Part shown: positions 1-8,113 of the stretch, in pieces
How the letters are laid out: each line of letters starts with the position of its first letter
How positions within the stretch are numbered: position 1 is the stretch's first letter
Source: JABMQB01 sp963678235
GTDB taxonomy: Bacteria > Bacteroidota > Bacteroidia > Bacteroidales > Prolixibacteraceae
Length of the DNA stretch: 64,000 nucleotides
Reading direction: 5' to 3'
NCBI GenBank assembly: GCA_963678235.1
Contig: OY782766.1
Span: 868,001-932,000 of the forward strand
Program-made: the position numbers and the translations under genes
Notes under the pieces: model-generated
Databases searched by the model: none
Told to the model about the DNA's origin: nothing
Seen by the model: the letters and a program-made list of their open reading frames with translations, nothing else

Positions 1-47
1 TTATAGTTAATTAATGTGGCAGATTATTCTGCTGTAAATCTTAAGCA

Positions 48-2270
48 ATGAAAAAATATATAATATATATTGTCCTTTTTATTCCTATTATGTCCTTTTC
101 ACAGGAGATAACTGGAATTGTTTCCGGCAACGATAATGAAGGGAAACAAGCCCTGCCAGGTGTGAACATCTATTGGCAGGGAACAAGTGATGGGGTTGTG
201 TCGAACAATGAAGGTGAATTTAATATACGCAAGAGTGAAGGGCAACACATGTTGGTATTCAGCTTTGTTGGGTATAACTCAAAAGTGGTTCATATTTCAA
301 ATAATAAACCACTGAAGGTAATTCTTGAACCCAATCTTGAATTGGGCGAAGTAACCGTTGTAAAAAAGGATAAAGGTTCTTATTTATCCGCTATTAATCC
401 TATTCAAACTGAAAAGATTACAGGGGCAGAGCTTCATAAGGCAGCATGCTGCAATTTAGCCGAAAGTTTTGAAACCAACCCTTCTGTAGATGTTAGTTAT
501 TCCGATGCAGTATCAGGCGCAAAGCAAATTAAGCTGCTTGGGCTTGCCGGAACGTATTCAAAGTTACAAACCGAAAATATCCCTAATTTGGGAGGACTGG
601 CAACCAGTTATGGATTAACCTATATTCCGGGACCATGGATGGAATCTATGCAAATATCAAAAGGTACAGCTTCAGTATTAAACGGCTATGAATCCATAAC
701 CGGACAAATTAATGTGGAATTTAAAAAGCCGGATTCAGAAGAAAAATTACATCTGAACGCTTTTGCCGGTGCTTCTGGAAAAAAGGAGTTTAATGGCAAC
801 ACGAATTTAAAACTCAAAGGGGATACATTGACTACTGGGCTGCTGGTTCATTGGGAGGATTTATCCCAGGAAAACGATGATAATAAAGACGGGTTTCTTG
901 ACGAGCCGTTGATTAAACAATTTCATGTATTGAACCGATGGAAATTTAACAATCAAAAAGGATACATGGCACAAACCGGAGTTAACCTGTTAGTCGAAGA
1001 TCGTTCAGGTGGACAATCTGGTTTTGATAAAAACCTTCCGCGAAATGCCAATACTCTCTATGGGGTTAATATCAACACAACAAGAATTGAGGCTTTTTTT
1101 AAAAATGGCTATGTCTTCCCAAATCAACGAGTTGCCATCGCCTTTTTATCCAATTATTATTACCACGAACAGGAATCATTTTTTGGCTTAAATGATTTTG
1201 ATGCCAACGAATCAAAGTTTTTTTCGAACCTTATCCTAACACTTGACCTGGATAAAAATGCCCTGCACACCTTAAATACAGGTGCATCGTATGTTTTTAA
1301 TAAATTCGATGAAAAGCTTGTTTCACTTGATCAGGATTATATGAGTGTGAGGAAGGAATCGGTGACTGGTTTGTTTGCTGAATATACATTCAAGCCAAAT
1401 CCAAAATTCTCGTTTATGACAGGCATCCGAACCGATTTTCATAATTTGTTTGGCACCATTGTGACACCACGAATGCATTTTAGATACAGCCCGATTGAGC
1501 AACTGGCTTTTAGGGCAAGTGCAGGAAAAGGGTACAGGTCTGCCAATATTTTATCCGAAAATATGTTCCTTTTAAATAGCTCCAGAAAACTTAGCTGGGA
1601 AGAAGATATTTATCTCGAAAATGCCTGGAATTATGGCGCAAGCCTTGTCCAAACTTATAATTTATTCGATAGGCCTTTGCAAATAAACACCGAATTTTAC
1701 AGAACTGATTTTTTAGAGCAGATCATTGTTGACAGGGAAACATCGACCAGCGAAATACTTCTAAATCCATTGGATGGTAAATCATATGCAAATAGTTTTC
1801 AAATTGATTTAAAATATGAAGTATTAAAACGATTGGATTTAACGCTCGCATACCGTTCAAACGATGTAAAACAGACAATTGGCGGAGTTTTGAAAGAAAA
1901 GCCATTAACAAGCAGATATAAAGGCTTAGTCTCGTTAAATTATACCACAAACCTTAAAAAATGGATGTTTGATTTTACAACCCAGTTTAATGGGGGAGGT
2001 CGTATCGCACGATATAACCCTCCTGCAACTGCCACAGCTGATTATTTTGAGTTCTCGCCATACAGGATAATAAATACGCAGGTTACAAAATACTTTCGAT
2101 ATTGGAACATATATGCTGGTGCCGAAAACCTGACCAATTTTAAACAGAAAAATCCTATATCAGGCACTGATAATCCTTTCGGACCGAATTTCGATTCTAC
2201 CAATATTTGGGGACCGGTTATGGGAAGGCGAATATATTTGGGAATCCGGTTTACGCTTAATTACGAATAA
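48..2270 (+). CDS. TonB-dependent outer-membrane receptor with carboxypeptidase-like N-terminal domain
   Basis: A 740-residue outer-membrane receptor expected to import a substrate using TonB energy. A signal peptide (residues 1-18, ending FSQ) is followed by a CarboxypepD_reg-like domain (about 20-105, GVVSNNEGEF then FSFVGYNS), a plug (about 110-225, with the paired cysteines of KAACCNLAES near 139) and a beta-barrel to the C-terminus. The next gene, 26 bp downstream of the stop, encodes a periplasmic heavy-metal-associated protein, so a metal or metal chelate is a reasonable guess for the substrate. Family assignment is firm; the substrate is inference. No SusD partner is present, which argues against a polysaccharide system. 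Confidence 0.9.
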   Translation: MKKYIIYIVLFIPIMSFSQEITGIVSGNDNEGKQALPGVNIYWQGTSDGVVSNNEGEFNIRKSEGQHMLVFSFVGYNSKVVHISNNKPLKVILEPNLELGEVTVVKKDKGSYLSAINPIQTEKITGAELHKAACCNLAESFETNPSVDVSYSDAVSGAKQIKLLGLAGTYSKLQTENIPNLGGLATSYGLTYIPGPWMESMQISKGTASVLNGYESITGQINVEFKKPDSEEKLHLNAFAGASGKKEFNGNTNLKLKGDTLTTGLLVHWEDLSQENDDNKDGFLDEPLIKQFHVLNRWKFNNQKGYMAQTGVNLLVEDRSGGQSGFDKNLPRNANTLYGVNINTTRIEAFFKNGYVFPNQRVAIAFLSNYYYHEQESFFGLNDFDANESKFFSNLILTLDLDKNALHTLNTGASYVFNKFDEKLVSLDQDYMSVRKESVTGLFAEYTFKPNPKFSFMTGIRTDFHNLFGTIVTPRMHFRYSPIEQLAFRASAGKGYRSANILSENMFLLNSSRKLSWEEDIYLENAWNYGASLVQTYNLFDRPLQINTEFYRTDFLEQIIVDRETSTSEILLNPLDGKSYANSFQIDLKYEVLKRLDLTLAYRSNDVKQTIGGVLKEKPLTSRYKGLVSLNYTTNLKKWMFDFTTQFNGGGRIARYNPPATATADYFEFSPYRIINTQVTKYFRYWNIYAGAENLTNFKQKNPISGTDNPFGPNFDSTNIWGPVMGRRIYLGIRFTLNYE

Positions 2271-2296
2271 AAATGTTTAACCATAAATTTAATACA

Positions 2297-2635
2297 ATGA
2301 AAAAAATAATTTTGCTAATGATTGTTGTTTCAAGTTTGTTTGTTGTAAACAACCTTCAAGCACAAAAAAAAGAAACCAAAACTGTTTGTTTTAAAAGTAG
2401 TATGGATTGTAAGAACTGTGAGAAAACGCTTACAAACTATCTCTCCTTTGAAAAGGGAGTAAAAAACCTAAAAGTTGATTTAGAAACAAATACTATTCTT
2501 GTGGAATATAAAGAAGGCAAAAGTTCAGATGAAACAATAGCTAAAGCAATCAAAAAGAAGGGCTATGATGCGAATAAAATTAGCTTGGAAGAATACAACA
2601 AAATAACGAAGAAAGAGCCTGAAAAAACGAATTAG
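2297..2635 (+). CDS. Secreted heavy-metal-associated (HMA) domain protein
   Basis: A 112-residue protein with a signal peptide (1-22, ending NLQAQ) and one ferredoxin-fold HMA domain. The metal-binding loop reads M36-D-C38-K-N-C41, the usual MxCxxC form seen in copper chaperones and P-type ATPase N-termini. I start it at 2297 because this ATG begins a clean signal peptide; the longer frame from 2273 adds eight residues without function. It is the second gene of a pair with the TonB receptor and probably binds a transition metal in the periplasm. A terminator hairpin follows at once. Confidence 0.85.
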   Translation: MKKIILLMIVVSSLFVVNNLQAQKKETKTVCFKSSMDCKNCEKTLTNYLSFEKGVKNLKVDLETNTILVEYKEGKSSDETIAKAIKKKGYDANKISLEEYNKITKKEPEKTN

Positions 2636-2642
2636 TTCAAAA

Positions 2643-2680
2643 AACGTCTGTCAATATTATTTGGCAGACGTTCTTCTTTC
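2643..2680. terminator. Bidirectional terminator between convergent genes
   Basis: A 10-bp stem (AACGTCTGTC, 2643-2652, with GGCAGACGTT, 2663-2672; one G-T pair) and a 10-base loop, followed by a T-rich tract. It separates the HMA gene (+) from the cytidylate-kinase-like gene (-). Confidence 0.75.
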
Positions 2681-3399
2681 TAAAAGAATTCTAATTTCCG
2701 CCTCACTTTATGTAATAAGCCTTTTTCTTTAATTGCATTCTCAACTAAATTTATTGTTTGCCCTTCACTAAACGATGAAGTATTAATAACCAAATCAAAG
2801 TTTTCGATACTTTTCAAAGAATTTAGAATGGACTCCCTAAAAGATTTTCGGCCATTTTCCACGGACTGAATAAAACGAATTGCTTCAATCCTGCTCAAAT
2901 CCCTTCTTAGCATAACCGATTTAATCCTATTCTCAAGTGGGGCAAATAGCCTTATATGAATCGAATTGTCAATATCTTTGGCAATTACATGGCCTGCACG
3001 CCCAACAATTATACAGTTCCCATCTTCCGCATTTGAATGAACCACATCAATCACCGTTTTGATGATCTTCCGGTCGCTCTTAAAGCTTTTTGTATTAAAG
3101 GCCGCCAAAATTTCTTCAAATGCATAGCGGTCTTTCTGTTTGAAAATTTTAGTTACCCTGTTCAGGTCCAGGTCAAGTTCCCTGGCACTTTCCTGAAATA
3201 TTTCCTTGCTCAATACCCTCCATGGCTCTAAATGGTTTATTTCATTTAACCTTTCTGATAACATTTTAGCCAGAAGCAAACCATTGCATCCAACTTCACG
3301 CGAAATAGTAACCACCGGACCTGGCTTTTGCGCGCCTGCGTTAAACGACATTTCTTTAATTAGGCGCTTATTCATGTAATTTATTAACGAGTTTTTCAT
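2680..3399 (-). CDS. Cytidylate kinase-like family protein
   Basis: A 239-residue P-loop protein of the cytidylate-kinase-like (AAA_26) family. The nucleotide-binding segment is VVTISREVGCNGLLLA (about 29-44), a divergent Walker A. Further along, GNCIIVGRAGHVI and the arginine-rich HIRLFAPLENRIKSVMLRR lid segment fit the NMP-kinase fold. It is not the housekeeping Cmk, and its substrate is unknown. The start is supported by a strong AGGAGG Shine-Dalgarno seven bases upstream, a signal most genes in this window lack. It is divergent from the aminopeptidase gene. Confidence 0.8.
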   Translation of the reverse strand: MKNSLINYMNKRLIKEMSFNAGAQKPGPVVTISREVGCNGLLLAKMLSERLNEINHLEPWRVLSKEIFQESARELDLDLNRVTKIFKQKDRYAFEEILAAFNTKSFKSDRKIIKTVIDVVHSNAEDGNCIIVGRAGHVIAKDIDNSIHIRLFAPLENRIKSVMLRRDLSRIEAIRFIQSVENGRKSFRESILNSLKSIENFDLVINTSSFSEGQTINLVENAIKEKGLLHKVRRKLEFF

Positions 3400-3543
3400 A
3401 ACAACCTCCTTTCTGAAAAAAATACGAAATTCTTGTATAAAAGGTTGCCCTAAATTTCCTATTAAAACTATTTCCTATTTAGAATCAAATTTTGGCTTGG
3501 ATCCAATGTGATATATGTCTGTTTAATGTCGCAATTTTTTAAA

Positions 3544-3551
3544 TATATTTG
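3544..3551 (+). promoter_or_regulatory. Bacteroidota -7 element upstream of the aminopeptidase
   Basis: TATATTTG matches the TAnnTTTG -7 consensus. It overlaps the TTG at 3549 that would open the longest frame, so transcription should begin downstream of that codon. This favours the ATG at 3579. Confidence 0.5.
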
Positions 3552-3578
3552 TTCGATATCATTAAAATTAAAAAGAAT

Positions 3579-4967
3579 ATGTTTGATAGGAGTATTTATA
3601 TAAATCGCCGCAAAAAGCTTAAAAACAAAGTTCAAAATGGGATTATTTTAATCTTAGGAAACAATGAATCCCCGATGAATTATAGAGATAATACCTTCCA
3701 TTTTCGCCAGGACAGTAATTTCCTGTATTTTTTCGGATTGGATTTTCCGGGGCTTGCCGGGGCAATTGACGCTGATAGTGGAGAAGAAATAATATTTGGG
3801 GATGATGTTGATATTGAAGATATTATCTGGATGGGACCACAAATTCCCTTAACTGAAAAAGGATCGAAAGTTGGTATCAGTTCTATATTGAGATTCTCTA
3901 AATTAGAAACCTTTATTAAATCAGCTATTGCCAATGGCAGAAAAATACATTTCTCCCCACCATATCGTGCCGATAATAAATTACTTCTGGAAAGTTTGAC
4001 TGGGATTAGTGCATTTCAATTATATAACTATGTTTCCCTTGAACTCATTAAAGCAATTGTAAGTATCCGTTCTATCAAAGAACCCGGGGAAATAGAAGAG
4101 ATAAAAAAATCATGTGCAGTTGGATACCAAATGCATCTAACAGCTATGCGTATGGCACAGCCTGGCGTTTGGGAACAGGAAATTGCAGGCACCATCGAAG
4201 GTATTGCAAATGCTGGTGGAGGGATGGTTTCGTTTCCGGTAATATTATCACAAAATGGCGAGACCCTGCACAACCACGATCATTCTAATTACCTAAAAGA
4301 AGGAAAACTAATGCTTACCGATGCCGGAGCAGAAACAGGTTTGCATTATGCGTCCGATTTTACGCGGACAACTCCGGTTGGAGGGCGCTTTACCCAAAAA
4401 CAAAAAGAAATTTACGAAATTGTGCTGGCAGCCAATAATAAAGCCACAGAATTAATAAAACCCGGAGTTACTTATTTGTCGGTCCACCTTGCTGCAGCAG
4501 AAGTGATCGCCACAGGTTTAAAAGACCTTGGGTTAATGAAAGGCAATGTGAAAGAAGCTGTTCAAAATGGCGCACACGCAATGTTCTTTCCACATGGCCT
4601 CGGGCATATGATGGGACTCGATGTGCATGATATGGAGGATCTCGGGCAAATATACGTTGGGTATAACGATGAAATTCAGCCTGTCGATCAGTTTGGTACA
4701 GCTTATCTTCGTTTAGGACGGAAATTAGAACCCGGATTTGTGATTACCAATGAACCCGGAATTTACTTTATTCCTGCATTGATCGAAAAATGGAAAACCG
4801 AAAAAATTAACAACAGTTTTATTAATTTCAATAAGGTAGAAGAATACCTTGATTTTGGCGGAATACGTTTGGAAGATGATATTCTGGTAACAGAGAAAGG
4901 CTCTGAATTAATTGGGGAAAGAATTCCAATTACACCGGAAGAAGTAACTTCTATTGTTGCCAAGTAA
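3579..4967 (+). CDS. pepP: Xaa-Pro aminopeptidase (M24B, aminopeptidase P)
   Basis: A cytoplasmic dinuclear-metal peptidase of 462 residues that removes N-terminal residues preceding proline. The N-terminal AMP_N domain (RDNTFHFRQDSNFLYFFGLDFPG) is followed by the pita-bread catalytic domain. Metal ligands are visible: both aspartates in TDAGAETGLHYASDFTRT, the histidine of HGLGHMMGLDVHD, and glutamates in TNEPGIYF and RLEDDILVTEKG. Start at 3579 (MFDRSIYINRRKKL), because the upstream TTG lies in a -7 box. The next gene is convergent, across a hairpin. Confidence 0.93.
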   Translation: MFDRSIYINRRKKLKNKVQNGIILILGNNESPMNYRDNTFHFRQDSNFLYFFGLDFPGLAGAIDADSGEEIIFGDDVDIEDIIWMGPQIPLTEKGSKVGISSILRFSKLETFIKSAIANGRKIHFSPPYRADNKLLLESLTGISAFQLYNYVSLELIKAIVSIRSIKEPGEIEEIKKSCAVGYQMHLTAMRMAQPGVWEQEIAGTIEGIANAGGGMVSFPVILSQNGETLHNHDHSNYLKEGKLMLTDAGAETGLHYASDFTRTTPVGGRFTQKQKEIYEIVLAANNKATELIKPGVTYLSVHLAAAEVIATGLKDLGLMKGNVKEAVQNGAHAMFFPHGLGHMMGLDVHDMEDLGQIYVGYNDEIQPVDQFGTAYLRLGRKLEPGFVITNEPGIYFIPALIEKWKTEKINNSFINFNKVEEYLDFGGIRLEDDILVTEKGSELIGERIPITPEEVTSIVAK

Positions 4968-4978
4968 AATATACGGAA

Positions 4979-5010
4979 CAAGGGTTACTTTACATGTAGC
5001 CCTTGCTCTT
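4979..5010. terminator. Terminator hairpin between convergent genes
   Basis: CAAGGGTTAC (4979-4988) pairs with GTAGCCCTTG (4996-5005; one wobble) around a 7-base loop, then CTCTTTT. It serves the aminopeptidase and overlaps the last codons of the opposing ArsC-like gene. Confidence 0.65.
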
Positions 5011-5422
5011 TTAGAATCTTATAATAAAAATACTCAATTTCATTTTTTATTTCGTCTCGTATTTCCTTACATTTTTCCAATACAACCATCGGGTCTCGAA
5101 ATCTTTTATAAGGATTTCTAAATCCCAGGTGTAGCTTTCTTCCATATTTTATGTCGGGAATGTCTATTTCCTCTGGAGTTCCATCACCTACGGTTATCAG
5201 GAAATCGAACTCAATGTGTTTAATCTCTGAAAAATGCATGGGAGGTTTCGCTTCAACTTCTATTCCTATTTCTTTCAAAACATCAATTGCAACCTGCTTA
5301 ATATGCTCTTCCGGATAAATACCGGCAGAATAAATATCCAGGGATTTATCACAGTTTCTAAGGATTGCTTCTGCTATTTGGCTCCTGCATGAATTACGAT
5401 AACTAAGAAAAAGGATTTTCAT
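4985..5422 (-). CDS. Low-molecular-weight phosphatase / ArsC-like protein lacking the catalytic cysteine
   Basis: A 145-residue protein with the LMW-PTP/thioredoxin-coupled arsenate reductase fold: P-loop at residues 7-14, YSAGIYPEE near 31-39 and the RDP aspartate at 110. In active members the P-loop is C-x5-R (typically CTGNSCRS). Here it reads S7-Y-R-N-S-C12-R13-S, so the nucleophile is serine. The segment that carries the resolving cysteines in ArsC (a TLC...C stretch) reads LITVGDGTPEE with none. It is therefore unlikely to act as arsenate reductase or phosphatase by the standard route. It may be a ligand-binding or regulatory relative. No ars genes are nearby. Confidence 0.75.
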   Translation of the reverse strand: MKILFLSYRNSCRSQIAEAILRNCDKSLDIYSAGIYPEEHIKQVAIDVLKEIGIEVEAKPPMHFSEIKHIEFDFLITVGDGTPEEIDIPDIKYGRKLHLGFRNPYKRFRDPMVVLEKCKEIRDEIKNEIEYFYYKILKEQGLHVK

Positions 5423-5661
5423 GAGTTTATAATTGATTTTTGGACTAGAAATTTAGTAAAATCCCAGTAGATTTAAAATGAAAAGTCCCTTGTTAACACT
5501 TGAAAAATAGCAATTTATGGCTGTTGTTGAACATATTGCTAACCAAATCGTAATGAACCGAAGGTTAATATAAAAATAAGATTGTAAAAATCCCCAAAGA
5601 AATCCGCAGATTACTTAAAATTCACAGGATGAGTAACTTTTTAAAATAAAGGTTTAAAAAC

Positions 5662-5693
5662 TTTGAGTATTATTTGGTAATTCCCTATTTTCG
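5662..5693 (+). promoter_or_regulatory. Candidate promoter of the DUF349 gene
   Basis: TTTG (5662-5665), 20-bp spacer, TATTTTCG (5686-5693), close to the Bacteroidota TTTG-N19/20-TAnnTTTG consensus. The start codon lies about 50 bp further on. The rest of the gap 5423-5745 is AT-rich with no gene or strong structure that I can see. Confidence 0.5.
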
Positions 5694-5745
5694 TAAGCTA
5701 AAGCGATTATTTGTTTAAATCGTTATCATTTAAATAATTAGTGTG

Positions 5746-7959
5746 ATGGACCCAAAAGATCTAAAAAACTCTGAAGAGTTAAACAGCAATGTGCCTATTG
5801 ACCCTAAGCAGCTGGATGAAGCTGCGACTACTCCTAATATGAAAGAAAATAAGGAAACTTCAAATGAATTAGGTGCAGACAAAGAAGAAAAAGCAACAGG
5901 AAAAAAACCTTCGAAGAAAAAAGCAGAAGAGAAAAAACCTGAAGTAGCCAAGCCAGAAACACCTGTTGAAAAAGTTGAAGAGAAAGAACCCGAAGAAGTA
6001 CCTGAGAAAAAAACTAATGTTGCTGAAACGCCATCGGTGCAGATTGAGGAAGAAAAAAGTGAAGAAGTAGCACCTCCAGTAGAAATCATTGCCCCGGAAA
6101 AGGACAAAGAACAGGAAACTGAGGAAAAGGCTGCAGAACAGATAGAAGAAGTTACTCAGGCAAAACCTAAAAAAGAAGAGGGAAAAGAGTCTGAACCAAA
6201 AGCAGAAAAAGTTGAAGTGCCTGAGAAGAAAGCAATTGATTATTCAAAGCTTTCTCAAATTGAATTGGTAAACACACTGAGGGATTTACTAGAGGATTCA
6301 GAAAATACAAATATTAAAAGCGATTTAGAAGCCATAAAATCAAACTTCTATAAACTCGCAAATATCCGTGCCCAGGAAAATAAAGAGGAATACCTTAAAA
6401 ATGGTGGGCTTGAGGAAGATTATGTTGCCGAAAAAGATCCTTACGAGCAAGATATTAAAGGCTTGCTTAACCAATACAGGCAGCAACGAATTGAATTAAA
6501 TAAGAAGCTGGAACAGGATAAAGAAGAAAACCTAAAGGAAAAATATGAGATTATTGAGCAGATCAAAAATCTTATAAATAACGAAGAGTCGATTAATAAA
6601 ACTTTCCACGACTTTAGGGAACTTCAAAACAGGTGGAGGGAAATAGGCCCTATTCCGCAGGCAAAAATGAAAAACCTTTGGGATACTTACCATTTCCATG
6701 TTGAAAATTTCTACGATTACATAAAAATCAACAAAGAGCTTCGCGATTTAGACTTAAGGAAAAACCTGGAGTTAAAAATCGTTTTATGTGAAAAGGCTGA
6801 ACAATTGCTAACCGAATCATCCATTATCAGGGCCTTCAACACCTTGCAAAAATACCACGAAGAATGGCGTGAGATTGGACCTGTGCCCCGCGAAAAGAAA
6901 GAGGAAATATGGGAACGGTTTAAAGCTGCCACATCACTTATAAATAAAAAACACCAGGAATTTTTCGAAAATAGAAAAGCAGAGCAAAAAGCAAACCTTG
7001 ACTCGAAAACTGCATTATGTGAGCAAGCGGAGGAAATTGCCAACTCCGAAATTAGCGGGCATAAAGACTGGGATGAAAAATCAAGGGCCTTAATTAAATT
7101 GCAAAAGGTTTGGAGGACAATTGGTTTTGCGCCAAAACGAGATAATAACCGCATTTACGACAGGTTTCGGAATGCCTGCGACAAATTCTTTGAAAGCAAA
7201 CGCGAATTTTATGCTTCGAACAAAGAATTGCAACAAAATAATTACCAGTTAAAGATTGACCTTTGTGTTCAGGCAGAGGCATTAAAGGATAACGAGGATT
7301 GGAAGAAAACTACCCAGGATTTTATAAATATCCAGAAAAAATGGAAGGAAATAGGACCAGTACCAAGGAAGCATTCTGATGCAATTTGGAAAAGGTTCAG
7401 GGCAGCATGCGATTATTTCTTCGAGAAAAAATCAATGCATTTTTCTTCGGTTGATGGTAATCAATTGGAAAACCTGGCAGCAAAAGAAAAGCTTGTGCAG
7501 GAAGTTATCGATTTTAAACCTTCGGGCGACATGAATGCAGATTTGGAGGTTTTAAAAGGCTTCCAAAGAAAATGGACAGAAATTGGCCATGTTCCGATAA
7601 AGAAAAAAGACGCTTTGCAAAGTCAGTTCCGCGAAGTAATCAACAAACATTTTGATGATCTCAATCTTGACGATTCAAAGCGAAATATGCTCAAATTTAG
7701 AAACAGGGTATCCAATTTCTCAGAAAGTTACAAAGGGCAAAACAAAATGCGCTATGAACGTGAAAAGTATATGACCAAGTTAAAACAGTTGGAAGGGGAT
7801 TTGGTACTTTTAGAAAATAACATTGGATTCTTCTCTAATTCGAAAAATGCTGAGTCGTTAATTGCCGATGTGAATAAGAAGATTGAACAGACCAAAGAAA
7901 AAATTGAGTTTTTAAAAGATAAAATAAGAATCCTCGACGAATATGATGGGGAAGAATAA
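5746..7959 (+). CDS. DUF349 repeat protein with Lys/Glu/Pro-rich N-terminus
   Basis: A 737-residue cytoplasmic protein. Residues 1-165 are low-complexity (Lys, Glu, Pro, Ala) and probably disordered. The rest is helical and coiled-coil, with repeated DUF349 units recognisable by recurring W-x-E-I-G-P-[IV]-P and IW-x-RF-x-A signatures (for example RWREIGPIPQAKM, EWREIGPVPREKK, KWKEIGPVPRKHS, KWTEIGHVPIKKK). About five repeats are visible. The function of DUF349 is not established to my knowledge; it is common in Bacteroidota. ATG at 5746 is preferred to the GTG one codon earlier. A long antisense frame over the N-terminus is a composition artefact. A terminator follows the stop. Confidence 0.85.
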   Translation: MDPKDLKNSEELNSNVPIDPKQLDEAATTPNMKENKETSNELGADKEEKATGKKPSKKKAEEKKPEVAKPETPVEKVEEKEPEEVPEKKTNVAETPSVQIEEEKSEEVAPPVEIIAPEKDKEQETEEKAAEQIEEVTQAKPKKEEGKESEPKAEKVEVPEKKAIDYSKLSQIELVNTLRDLLEDSENTNIKSDLEAIKSNFYKLANIRAQENKEEYLKNGGLEEDYVAEKDPYEQDIKGLLNQYRQQRIELNKKLEQDKEENLKEKYEIIEQIKNLINNEESINKTFHDFRELQNRWREIGPIPQAKMKNLWDTYHFHVENFYDYIKINKELRDLDLRKNLELKIVLCEKAEQLLTESSIIRAFNTLQKYHEEWREIGPVPREKKEEIWERFKAATSLINKKHQEFFENRKAEQKANLDSKTALCEQAEEIANSEISGHKDWDEKSRALIKLQKVWRTIGFAPKRDNNRIYDRFRNACDKFFESKREFYASNKELQQNNYQLKIDLCVQAEALKDNEDWKKTTQDFINIQKKWKEIGPVPRKHSDAIWKRFRAACDYFFEKKSMHFSSVDGNQLENLAAKEKLVQEVIDFKPSGDMNADLEVLKGFQRKWTEIGHVPIKKKDALQSQFREVINKHFDDLNLDDSKRNMLKFRNRVSNFSESYKGQNKMRYEREKYMTKLKQLEGDLVLLENNIGFFSNSKNAESLIADVNKKIEQTKEKIEFLKDKIRILDEYDGEE

Positions 7960-7967
7960 AAGATTTT

Positions 7968-7992
7968 GCCGGTACAGTGACCGGCTTCTTTG
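7968..7992 (+). terminator. Intrinsic terminator after the DUF349 gene
   Basis: Perfect 6-bp GC-rich stem GCCGGT/ACCGGC (7968-7973 and 7980-7985), then TTCTTTGTT. Confidence 0.65.
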
Positions 7993-8113
7993 TTCATATA
8001 GGTTTACATTACATAAATAAAATATTAACCTTGTAATTTTATAAGCTCGAAGATTAACTCATAACATATATATTAATTAATTTTGAATCCTTGTTAATAA
8101 AAAATCCAATACT

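Noticed and set aside
5730..6107. Antisense ORF of 125 codons, Ser/Phe/Gly-rich
   Set aside because: It is the reverse strand of the Lys/Glu-rich N-terminus of the DUF349 protein; codon composition explains its length and it has no family features.
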